From: Candidatus Saccharimonadales bacterium
GTDB lineage: Bacteria > Patescibacteriota > Saccharimonadia > Saccharimonadales > UBA4665
Assembly (NCBI GenBank): GCA_025450135.1
Contig: JANWHZ010000006.1
Location: 1-13,175 of the forward strand
DNA: 13,175 bases
Direction: 5' to 3'
The translations under genes were made by a program, and so were the position numbers. The notes below the pieces were generated by a model that saw nothing but the letters and a program-made list of their open reading frames with translations, did no database searches and was not told the DNA's origin. How positions within the stretch are numbered: the stretch's first letter is position 1; the number at the start of each line of letters is the position of its first letter. Shown one piece after another: positions 7,501-12,953 of this stretch.

Positions 7501-8076
7501 ATGACGAGTGATGCGAAAAGATACATTGTAGCTTTCCTACTTGCAGTAGGCTTGATCATTGTAGTTATAATCTTAATCATTCGCGGTCTGTTAAGCGGGC
7601 CGTCAGTTGCTTCTAGTGTGCCAAAGAACCTGACGGATTATGTCGGGACAAGCACATCGGTACAATTTACCATCGATTCACCGGTTGCGTCGGCTGATCA
7701 GCATAAAGACGTTATCATTAATGTTAGTAACTACGAGGCAACGTTAACCGTTACGAAGGGTTACGAAGGGCAGGTACTTCGTTCGCAGAGTTATCCCATG
7801 AGCAGCAGTTCATATGCGACCTTCTTGCGGGCATTGAGCTACAACGGCTTCACCCAAGGCAATAATGATCCGACACTCAAGGACGAGCGTGGCCATTGCG
7901 CATTGGGTGCTCGCTATATTTATGAGATTCTCGATTCCAATGGCGATGATGTACAGCACTATTGGTATACGTCATGCGGCAGCGGCACATTTGGTGGCAG
8001 TGCATCTGCAATTCAGCAACTTTTTGTGAATCAGATAACAGATTATAACAAACTCACCAGTGACGTCCGGCTTTAG
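7501..8076 (+). CDS. Membrane-anchored or secreted protein of unknown function
   Basis: 191 residues. A short basic N-terminus (MTSDAKR) is followed by one hydrophobic helix (about residues 8-31), then a Ser/Thr-rich stretch and a domain that would lie outside the cell. I do not recognise the family. The outer domain has alternating beta-type patterns (VQFTID, VIINV, ATLTVTKGY). Two cysteines occur in GHCALGARYIYEI and WYTSCGSGTFGG, spaced so that a disulfide is plausible. The C-terminal part is helical (SAIQQLFVNQITDYNKL). No strong ribosome site precedes the ATG at 7501. The gene ends four bases before the stop of the convergent DciA-like gene. It is a real gene judging by its composition and membrane-anchor layout; no function can be given. 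Confidence 0.65.
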   Translation: MTSDAKRYIVAFLLAVGLIIVVIILIIRGLLSGPSVASSVPKNLTDYVGTSTSVQFTIDSPVASADQHKDVIINVSNYEATLTVTKGYEGQVLRSQSYPMSSSSYATFLRALSYNGFTQGNNDPTLKDERGHCALGARYIYEILDSNGDDVQHYWYTSCGSGTFGGSASAIQQLFVNQITDYNKLTSDVRL

Positions 8077-8080
8077 GCCG

Positions 8081-8320
8081 CTAGCGGATACGAATAATCA
8101 GACGTTTCTTAGTCTGGGCGGCAGCTTGGATTTTACGAACGTGAAACCGTAAGACGCCTGCCAACGAGGCGCTCGGCACGACGATGATGATCTCGAATTC
8201 GTGGGTAATCACTTCTGCTTCGGTTTGAAAATGGTCGTGGATATATTCTTTGATAGCAGCCATCTCTGTTGGCTCGCTGAAGTCTCTATGTGCCAAGATG
8301 TCAAAGAGGGAATCCGCCAT
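8081..8320 (-). CDS. DciA/DUF721-like small protein
   Basis: 79 residues from the ATG at 8320. The frame stays open 29 codons further into mutM, but the protein should start here because the TATAAT box upstream places transcription at this ATG and MADSLFDILAHR is a natural N-terminus. The pattern fits a minimal DUF721/DciA-type domain: an N-terminal helix, then two strands (AEVITHEFEIIIVVPS), then a helix with SLAGVLRFHVRKIQAA, and a last strand (RLIIRIR). DciA loads the replicative helicase DnaB in many bacteria that lack DnaC or DnaI. The match is by pattern only, so it may be another RNA- or DNA-binding family. The location next to mutM, with polA and holA nearby, fits a replication role but does not prove it. 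Confidence 0.45.
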   Translation of the reverse strand: MADSLFDILAHRDFSEPTEMAAIKEYIHDHFQTEAEVITHEFEIIIVVPSASLAGVLRFHVRKIQAAAQTKKRLIIRIR

Positions 8321-8326
8321 GTCTTT

Positions 8327-8334
8327 ATTATAAT
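8327..8334. promoter_or_regulatory. Overlapping bidirectional -10 element (ATTATAAT) between the DciA-like gene and mutM
   Basis: The eight bases ATTATAAT hold TATAAT on the plus strand (8329-8334) and TATAAT on the minus strand (8332-8327). Each ends six bases before an ATG: mutM at 8341 and the DciA-like gene at 8320. The usual +1 position then falls on the A of each start codon. No Shine-Dalgarno sequence lies in the 20-base gap, and -35 hexamers are poor in both directions. Confidence 0.7.
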
Positions 8335-8340
8335 TGGTGT

Positions 8341-9213
8341 ATGCCTGAATTGCCCGAGGTAGAGACTGTTCGACGCGGTTTGCGTGAGCTACTGCCTGGG
8401 CGGACAATAGCTAAAGCCGAATACAGCCACTCGAAAAGCTTTCCAAACGCTTCCGTGGACGTAGATCAGTCTCTGATTGGGGCAACTATCATGGATGTGC
8501 GTCGCCGAGCCAAGGTGTTGATCATTGAGCTGTCGACAAATTATTCACTTGTAATCCATCTTAAAATGACTGGGCAGTTGGTTTTTCGAAGTCATAAGGT
8601 CCGTTTCGGAGCTGGCCACCCGAATGATTCGCTTATCGGTGATCTGCCAGATCGATCAACGCGTGTAACGCTGACGTTCACTGACCACAGCAAGCTGTTT
8701 TTTAATGACCAACGTAAGTTTGGCTGGATGCGCCTCATGCCAAGTACTGAGGTGCCAAATATTGATTTTATGCAGCGAGTCGGCCCTGAGCCGCTTGAAG
8801 CAGACTTTACGTGGAAGGCGATGCGTGATCGACTACTAGTACACCGAAAAACCAGTATTAAGGCAGCGCTCTTAGATCAGACGGTGATTGCCGGTGTAGG
8901 CAATATTTATGCCGATGAGAGCCTGTGGGGCGCTAAGATCCACCCAGCTACCCAAGTACAATCCTTAGGTGATCGGGATTTTATGGTCCTTCACAAAGCT
9001 CTGGTTGATGTGCTCACTCTCAGTATTGAAAAGGGCGGTTCGACAGATAGAAACTATGTGGACGCTGAGGGCAAAAGGGGCAATTATTTGAGGTTTGCAA
9101 ATGTTTTCCGACGGGATGGCCAGGCTTGCCCACGCCATCCAAACATTATGATCGTAAAGATTAAAGTTGCCGGTCGTGGGACACACATATGTCCGCAGTG
9201 TCAGCAGCTCTAG
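8341..9213 (+). CDS. mutM: Formamidopyrimidine-DNA glycosylase (Fpg/MutM)
   Basis: 290 residues, a little longer than typical Fpg. It removes oxidised purines such as 8-oxoguanine and cuts the DNA at the abasic site. The N-terminus MPELPEVETVRRGL supplies the catalytic proline and glutamate, which fixes the start at 8341; an upstream ATG at 8290 would block the N-terminal proline. Further hallmarks are RRRAKVLI (catalytic-type lysine), HLKMTGQL, DQRKFGWM (DNA-contacting Arg and Phe), and GVGNIYADESL. An extra loop of about 15 residues lies after TGQLVFRS. The C-terminal zinc finger is C263-x2-H266 and C284-x2-C287, so His replaces the second cysteine of the usual four-cysteine finger. The finger arginine is kept in GRGTHIC. 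It shares a promoter element with the divergent DciA-like gene. Confidence 0.96.
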   Translation: MPELPEVETVRRGLRELLPGRTIAKAEYSHSKSFPNASVDVDQSLIGATIMDVRRRAKVLIIELSTNYSLVIHLKMTGQLVFRSHKVRFGAGHPNDSLIGDLPDRSTRVTLTFTDHSKLFFNDQRKFGWMRLMPSTEVPNIDFMQRVGPEPLEADFTWKAMRDRLLVHRKTSIKAALLDQTVIAGVGNIYADESLWGAKIHPATQVQSLGDRDFMVLHKALVDVLTLSIEKGGSTDRNYVDAEGKRGNYLRFANVFRRDGQACPRHPNIMIVKIKVAGRGTHICPQCQQL

Positions 9214-9247
9214 CTTTTTAAATTGCCCACTGATCAGTCGAGTGACC

Positions 9248-9754
9248 TTAACGATGCTTACGTAAATCTTTGGTAATAGGCAACCTCGTGACGTTAAATT
9301 CGGTATATACAATAAGCAGTGCACTAGCTAGGAACAAGGTCACAGCTACAAAGCGCATAATGCGGTCATCTCCTATACTGGCAGTCACGATCGCGTAGAT
9401 AGCGCCGCCAACGCCGCCAAACGCGAGTCCCTCGCCGATGACATCGGTACGGCGGCGTATGTATAAACCGACAGCTACGGTTATAACAGCCAGAGCGCTA
9501 CCGACGATACTAACATTACGATAGTACGCTTTAAGGTCGGTCTGGTAGCCGTCATAAGCTTGCTGGTACTCATTGGTGTCACTGTTGTTTGCTGGGCTAG
9601 CCGGCTGCGCAATGCCTTTTTCAAGTGGCTGAGTCTGCTGGGGGTACGTTGGCGGCTGTGGCTCGGGATAAAATGTATAAATCCCAACGCCGATAAAAGA
9701 GACCATAGCAGCGGCAATTAGCAGGGCGTAGATCAAGCGAACGAATGGGTTCAT
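9248..9754 (-). CDS. Small four-helix membrane protein with proline-rich outer loop
   Basis: 168 residues. I do not recognise the family. The N-terminus MNPFVRLIYALL leads into a first helix (about 7-29). A soluble stretch rich in Pro, Gln and Asn follows (about 30-70), then a Tyr/Gln-rich segment (YQQAYDGYQTDLKAYY). Three further helices lie at about 82-98, 108-126 and 132-152. The C-terminus is basic (LPITKDLRKHR). The outer loop could interact with the cell wall or a partner, but this is inference. The start at 9754 is well supported: GGGAG lies eight bases upstream and a good promoter lies just beyond. It is divergent from holA and convergent with mutM, from which it is separated by 34 bases. 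Confidence 0.7.
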   Translation of the reverse strand: MNPFVRLIYALLIAAAMVSFIGVGIYTFYPEPQPPTYPQQTQPLEKGIAQPASPANNSDTNEYQQAYDGYQTDLKAYYRNVSIVGSALAVITVAVGLYIRRRTDVIGEGLAFGGVGGAIYAIVTASIGDDRIMRFVAVTLFLASALLIVYTEFNVTRLPITKDLRKHR

Positions 9755-9777
9755 GACGGTATCTCCCTTATATTTAC

Positions 9778-9806
9778 ATGATAGATGGAAGCATCACTGC
9801 CGTCAA
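9778..9806 (-). promoter_or_regulatory. Promoter TTGACG-N17-TATCAT for the gene at 9754
   Basis: On the minus strand TTGACG (9806-9801) and TATCAT (9783-9778) are exactly 17 bases apart. Predicted transcription starts near 9771, giving a leader of about 17 bases that includes the GGGAG ribosome site. This is one of the best conventional promoters in the window. Confidence 0.65.
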
Positions 9807-9809
9807 AGC

Positions 9810-9818
9810 TGGTATCAT
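9810..9818 (+). promoter_or_regulatory. Extended -10 promoter (TGG-TATCAT) for holA
   Basis: TATCAT (9813-9818) is preceded by TGG, an extended -10. It ends eight bases before the ATG at 9827, so the mRNA would be leaderless or carry about two extra bases. No ribosome site and no clear -35 box is seen. Confidence 0.45.
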
Positions 9819-9826
9819 TACAGTAC

Positions 9827-10756
9827 ATGGTGACGGTGTTGACGGGAGATAATATGTTTGCGCTTCGAACGGCGCTTGATGCTCTAATAGTCGCATTTAG
9901 TACTGATCATGGTGATATTGCTGTTGAACGGCTTGACGGTGAAGAGGCTGCCTTCGAGCGGCTGCAAGAGAGTTTGCAGAGTTTGCCGTTCCTAGCCGCT
10001 AGGAAGCTAGTTATCTTGCGAACCCCCGGCGTGAATAAGCTATTTGTCGAACATGTCGAACAGTTGCTCGGTGGCTTGCCTGAGACAACAGATCTGGTTA
10101 TTGTTGAGCCCAGAATTGATAAACGTTCTAGCTATTACAAATACTTGAAGAAATCGGCCGAGCTGCAGGAATATACCGAACTGGACGAGAACGGTTTAGC
10201 ACGCTGGTTAGTCGATACCTCGCAGCAGCAGGGTAGTAGTTTGCGCCTAGCTGATGCCCGTTTAATAGTCGAGCGCGTAGGCGCAAACCAGCAACTTCTC
10301 GTAAATGAGCGTGACAAGCTACTACTTTATAGCCCTACCATTACCCGTGAGACAATCGAGCTGCTAATTGATGCAACGCCACAGAGTAAAATATTCGACC
10401 TGTTGGAAGCGGCATTTGTTGGAAATACTAAGCGAGCGCTTGAACTGTATCACGATCAGCGTGCCCAGAAGGTTGATCCGTCGCAAATCATCGCAATGTT
10501 AGCCTGGCAGCTGCGTATTTTGGCGCTCTTATTGGTAGCAGGAAGTCGTACGCAGCACGATATTATAAGTACCGCCAAGCTGAGCCCGTACATCATTCAA
10601 AAGAGCCAAATAATTACCAATCGTCTCACTTTGCCGGGGCTGAGAAAGCTGGTGCAGGGCTTGTTGGATATAGACACGCGTTCTAAACGACAGAGTATTG
10701 ATTTAGACGAAGCATTGCAAAACTACTTGCTGCAAGTTGGTGATACAGCACGATAA
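9827..10756 (+). CDS. holA: DNA polymerase III subunit delta
   Basis: 309 residues, close to the usual length for HolA, the clamp-loader subunit that opens the sliding clamp during replication. The N-terminal region MVTVLTGDNMFALRTALDAL matches the family start (a GDN/GDD turn then a helix), followed by ARKLVILRTPG and TDLVIVEPRIDKRSSYYKYLK. The middle region AELQEYTELDENGLARWLV and the C-terminal helical domain (QSKIFDLLEAAFVGNTKRALEL, then MLAWQLRILALLLVAG) follow the family order. The Walker A motif is absent, as is normal for delta. The ATG at 9827 is preferred to the one at 9785 because the family begins at the TGDN segment and a -10 box lies just upstream. Divergent from the membrane-protein gene at 9754. 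Confidence 0.93.
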   Translation: MVTVLTGDNMFALRTALDALIVAFSTDHGDIAVERLDGEEAAFERLQESLQSLPFLAARKLVILRTPGVNKLFVEHVEQLLGGLPETTDLVIVEPRIDKRSSYYKYLKKSAELQEYTELDENGLARWLVDTSQQQGSSLRLADARLIVERVGANQQLLVNERDKLLLYSPTITRETIELLIDATPQSKIFDLLEAAFVGNTKRALELYHDQRAQKVDPSQIIAMLAWQLRILALLLVAGSRTQHDIISTAKLSPYIIQKSQIITNRLTLPGLRKLVQGLLDIDTRSKRQSIDLDEALQNYLLQVGDTAR

Positions 10757-10996
10757 GCCGGCTGCAACTATTTTTCTGTAATTCACGTTTACGTCATGGC
10801 TAAAGCCCACTTTGGTTAAGGTGCGCATTCCCGGAAGATAGAGTAGGATATGGTATAATCACCGTTACCATGCTTCGCTCAAACGAATCAGAACTATCTC
10901 GGTCCATGCACTCTCTTCTTTCAAGAGTGTAATCAGGACACCAGCTTCAGTCATAGATTAGCTCTTGGACTTATCTATCTAATCCACGAGGTAATT
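10757..10996 (+). other. 240-base gap: promoter and structured leader before the YhhQ-like gene
   Basis: No gene is seen. An extended -10 promoter lies at 10851-10859, predicting a leader of about 130 bases. The leader holds a stem TGCACTCT/AGAGTGTA (10907-10914 with 10924-10931). It also holds two mutually exclusive stems just before the ribosome site: ATAGAT/ATCTAT (10953-10958, 10973-10978) and GATTAG/CTAATC (10956-10961, 10979-10984). I see no convincing terminator for holA; ATTTTT at 10769-10774 has only a short GC palindrome nearby. Confidence 0.4.
10851..10859 (+). promoter_or_regulatory. Extended -10 promoter (TGG-TATAAT)
   Basis: A consensus TATAAT (10854-10859) preceded by TGG. No matching -35 hexamer is visible, as is common with extended -10 promoters. 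Transcription would start near 10866 and read the YhhQ-like and CofE-like genes. Confidence 0.6.
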
Positions 10997-11677
10997 ATGA
11001 AAATACGTCAATTCGATTTGATCGTCATGCTCTACATTTTCGGTGTGATGTGTTCCGAACTCATGGGGTCCAAAACCTTTTTAATAGCGCACTTCGGACA
11101 GTTTCAAGTTAGCAGTAGCGTCGCTATTTTTATCATGCCACTCCTATTTATTTTGCCGGATGTCGTGGTAGAAGTGTATGGACAGTCTAGGGCTCAGAGC
11201 ATCGTATTTTCTGGCTTGCTTTCCGTAGCTCTGCTTGTGCTATTTACTGCTATAGTTACCCACCTTTCTCCAACGCCACGTTTTGCTTCAAGCGAGGGGG
11301 CTTACGACCGTGTATTTGGTTACTCCGTTAGGTTAGCTATTGCTAGTTTATCGGCATTTGCAGTTAGTGAACTGCTTGATATAACTGTGTTCAGTAGGCT
11401 TCGCCTCATTTTAAAACATCGGGCATTATGGCTTAGAAGTCTTGTAGCCAACGTGCTGTCTCAGTTCACCGATTCGGCCATTTTTCTTACATTAGCCTTT
11501 TACTCAATACATCAGGGCCTAGGTGACAATGTAGTGTTCCTTATCGGGCTTCTCTTGCCTTACTGGCTGCTTCGATGTACTTTAAACGTTCTTGAAACAC
11601 CTTTAGTATATGCAGGCGTATGGCTGCTTCGGCAAGGTGCTGACAGGTCGGAGGAGGCAATGACCGATGCGCGTTAG
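10997..11677 (+). CDS. YhhQ/VUT-family queuosine-precursor-type transporter
   Basis: 226 residues and about six membrane helices. The VUT family (DUF165, YhhQ) imports precursors of the tRNA base queuosine, such as preQ0, preQ1 or queuine. The family hallmarks are present in order: an N-terminal helix with a small-residue motif (SELMGSKTF), the acidic turn LPDVVVEVYGQSRA, the helix RLAIASLSAFAVSELLDITVF, and LWLRSLVANVLSQFTDSAIF. Substrate within the family is an inference; some members may carry other small molecules. A good ribosome site GAGGT (10988-10992) lies four bases before the ATG. The 3' end overlaps the CofE-like gene by 11 bases, so the two are translationally coupled. A structured leader precedes it. 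Confidence 0.85.
   Translation: MKIRQFDLIVMLYIFGVMCSELMGSKTFLIAHFGQFQVSSSVAIFIMPLLFILPDVVVEVYGQSRAQSIVFSGLLSVALLVLFTAIVTHLSPTPRFASSEGAYDRVFGYSVRLAIASLSAFAVSELLDITVFSRLRLILKHRALWLRSLVANVLSQFTDSAIFLTLAFYSIHQGLGDNVVFLIGLLLPYWLLRCTLNVLETPLVYAGVWLLRQGADRSEEAMTDAR
11650..11657 (+). promoter_or_regulatory. Strong ribosome binding site for the CofE-like gene, inside the upstream gene
   Basis: GGAGGAGG lies nine bases before the ATG at 11667 and within the last codons of the YhhQ-like gene. It fixes the start and indicates co-translation of the pair. Confidence 0.75.
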
Positions 11678-12419
11678 TACCATTACTACCCAAGCAATCC
11701 ACTCTAGTGAAATGACTGTCGTGGAATTTCTAGACAGCTATGTGACCGACTTGAAAGAAAGAGACGTCATAGTAGTCACATCCAAAGTTGTTGCTTTATG
11801 CCAAGGACGTGTTGTACCAATCAATAGTATCGATAAGGAGGAGTTGATCCGCCGCGAGGCTGATTATTACAGCGTCCCTGGTGTAGCTTCTCAGTCGAGC
11901 CGCTATCACTATACTATTGTCAACAACACTTTTAACTTTGCCGCAGGCATTGATGAATCCAATGGTAATGGCGACTATGTCTTATGGCCAAATGACCCGC
12001 AACGTGAGGCTAATCAAATCCGTCAGCACCTACGGGCACGTTTTCATCTCCAGCACGTGGGAGTCATCATAACTGACAGCACCATCTCTCTGTCACGCTG
12101 GGGAACGATTGGAATCGCTATTGCACATAGTGGCTTTTTAGCAAACAAGAACTACATAGGCACGCCTGACATCTTCGGACGCATACTGCATTTGAGCCAG
12201 GCAAACGTCGCTGGTGGGATTGCCGCCGCAGCTGTTCTCTGTATGGGTGAGGGGGCAGAGCGCACGCCGCTTGCTATTGTGAATGACGTACCTTTTGTTA
12301 AATTTCGCGTGCATAACCCAACTGACGACGAGTTGCACTATTACATATCTCCCCTTAACGATGAGCCGTTCAAGCCGTTTTTTAGAAGTGTGCCATGGGA
12401 ACGAGGGCACACTAACTAG
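11667..12419 (+). CDS. CofE-like (F420-0:gamma-glutamyl ligase fold) protein
   Basis: 250 residues, the usual length of the F420_ligase family. Characterised members add glutamate to coenzyme F420-0. The family pattern is clear: DVIVVTSKVVALCQGRVV near the N-terminus, the core AAGIDESN (92-99), VGVIITDS (131-138), GIAIAHSGF, then DIFGRILHLSQANVAGGIAAAA and MGEGAERTPLAIV. The signature DSFGRPWR of F420 ligases is not kept: here it is DSTISLSRWG (137-146), with only the final Arg and Gly aligned. No F420 biosynthesis gene is in the window. A gamma-glutamyl ligase acting on another acceptor is therefore possible, but the substrate is unknown. It is in an operon with the YhhQ-like transporter (11-base overlap). 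The gene ends next to a perfect 10-base palindrome (12416-12425). Confidence 0.85.
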   Translation: MRVSTITTQAIHSSEMTVVEFLDSYVTDLKERDVIVVTSKVVALCQGRVVPINSIDKEELIRREADYYSVPGVASQSSRYHYTIVNNTFNFAAGIDESNGNGDYVLWPNDPQREANQIRQHLRARFHLQHVGVIITDSTISLSRWGTIGIAIAHSGFLANKNYIGTPDIFGRILHLSQANVAGGIAAAAVLCMGEGAERTPLAIVNDVPFVKFRVHNPTDDELHYYISPLNDEPFKPFFRSVPWERGHTN

Positions 12420-12480
12420 GCCTAGATATACCTAAATGGCTCATAATGCAAGTAGGGTAGCTGGTGATAGTAGATGCAAG

Positions 12481-12837
12481 CTATTTTTTCGAGGCACTCT
12501 TTTTAGCAGCTGGTTTTTTGGTAGCAGCCTTTTTAACCGGTGCAGCTTTCTTGACTGCAGGCTTGACTGCAACTCGCTTGGCGGCTGCTGGCTTAACGCC
12601 AGAAGCTTTAGCTTTCACGGCCATTCTTTTCTTCATCCGGGCGGCTTTGTTCTTATGTATTACGCCTTTTTTCACTGCAGTGTCAACGGCGCTTTGTGCC
12701 TTTGAGTGGCTCCCGGCACTGGCTTTACGGCCAAAAAACTTTAGAGCGCTTCGTAGTGTACGCTTCGTTTTGCTATTGCGGACAGCGGCCTTTCGGGCGA
12801 CGCGTACCCGCTTTTTTGCTGATTTGATGATGGGCAT
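12481..12837 (-). CDS. rpsT: 30S ribosomal protein S20 with long basic tail
   Basis: 118 residues against about 85-90 for typical S20. The first part, MPIIKSAKKRVRVARKAAVR followed by NSKTKRTLRSALK, is a standard S20 start, and SKAQSAVDTAVKKGVIHKNKAAR matches the second long helix that binds 16S rRNA. From about residue 84 a low-complexity tail of Lys, Ala, Pro and Val repeats (VKPAVKKAAPVKKAATKKPA) resembles histone H1-like tails. A ribosome site AGAGGA lies about eight bases upstream of the ATG at 12837, and a good promoter lies further up. It is convergent with the CofE-like gene across 61 bases that hold no clear terminator. Confidence 0.95.
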   Translation of the reverse strand: MPIIKSAKKRVRVARKAAVRNSKTKRTLRSALKFFGRKASAGSHSKAQSAVDTAVKKGVIHKNKAARMKKRMAVKAKASGVKPAAAKRVAVKPAVKKAAPVKKAATKKPAAKKSASKK

Positions 12838-12873
12838 TACTTTTCCTCTTAAAATTTTAATGCTTTCACTGTG

Positions 12874-12903
12874 ACTATAACAGGTGCGATTAGCTTCTGT
12901 AAA
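12874..12903 (-). promoter_or_regulatory. Promoter for rpsT (TTTACA, extended -10 TGT-TATAGT)
   Basis: On the minus strand TTTACA (12903-12898) and TATAGT (12879-12874) are 18 bases apart, and TGT precedes the -10. Transcription would start near 12867, leaving a leader of about 30 bases with a ribosome site. Confidence 0.6.
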
Positions 12904-12916
12904 TGGGGTGGGGTAC

Positions 12917-12945
12917 TTGTAAAAGTATAGAGCTTATGCTATAGT
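12917..12945 (+). promoter_or_regulatory. Promoter TTGTAA-N17-TGC-TATAGT feeding the right-edge reading frame
   Basis: TTGTAA (12917-12922) and TATAGT (12940-12945) are exactly 17 bases apart, and the -10 is preceded by TGC. It ends eight bases before an ATG at 12954, so transcription would begin within two bases of that ATG. Confidence 0.6.
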
Positions 12946-12953
12946 TAGTTTAT

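Noticed and set aside
8290..8340. Upstream ATG for mutM at 8290
   Set aside because: The catalytic proline must be the second residue after the start Met, which fixes the start at 8341.
9226..9245. Terminator between mutM and the convergent gene
   Set aside because: ACTGATCAGT is a palindrome but has no loop and no following T-run in either direction.
9785..9826. Upstream ATG for holA at 9785
   Set aside because: The family begins at the TGDN segment and the -10 box lies between 9785 and 9827.
10866..10996. Known preQ1 riboswitch
   Set aside because: No match to the conserved loop and A-rich tail of class I or to class II or III as I know them; kept only as an unclassified leader.
12416..12425. 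Palindrome CTAGGCCTAG as a terminator or attachment site
   Set aside because: It has no loop or T-run and no second copy nearby; probably chance next to the TAG stop.
12464..12874. Long plus-strand hydrophobic reading frame opposite rpsT
   Set aside because: It is the antisense shadow of the Lys/Ala-rich S20 gene; its Phe/Leu/Ala bias is explained by that.
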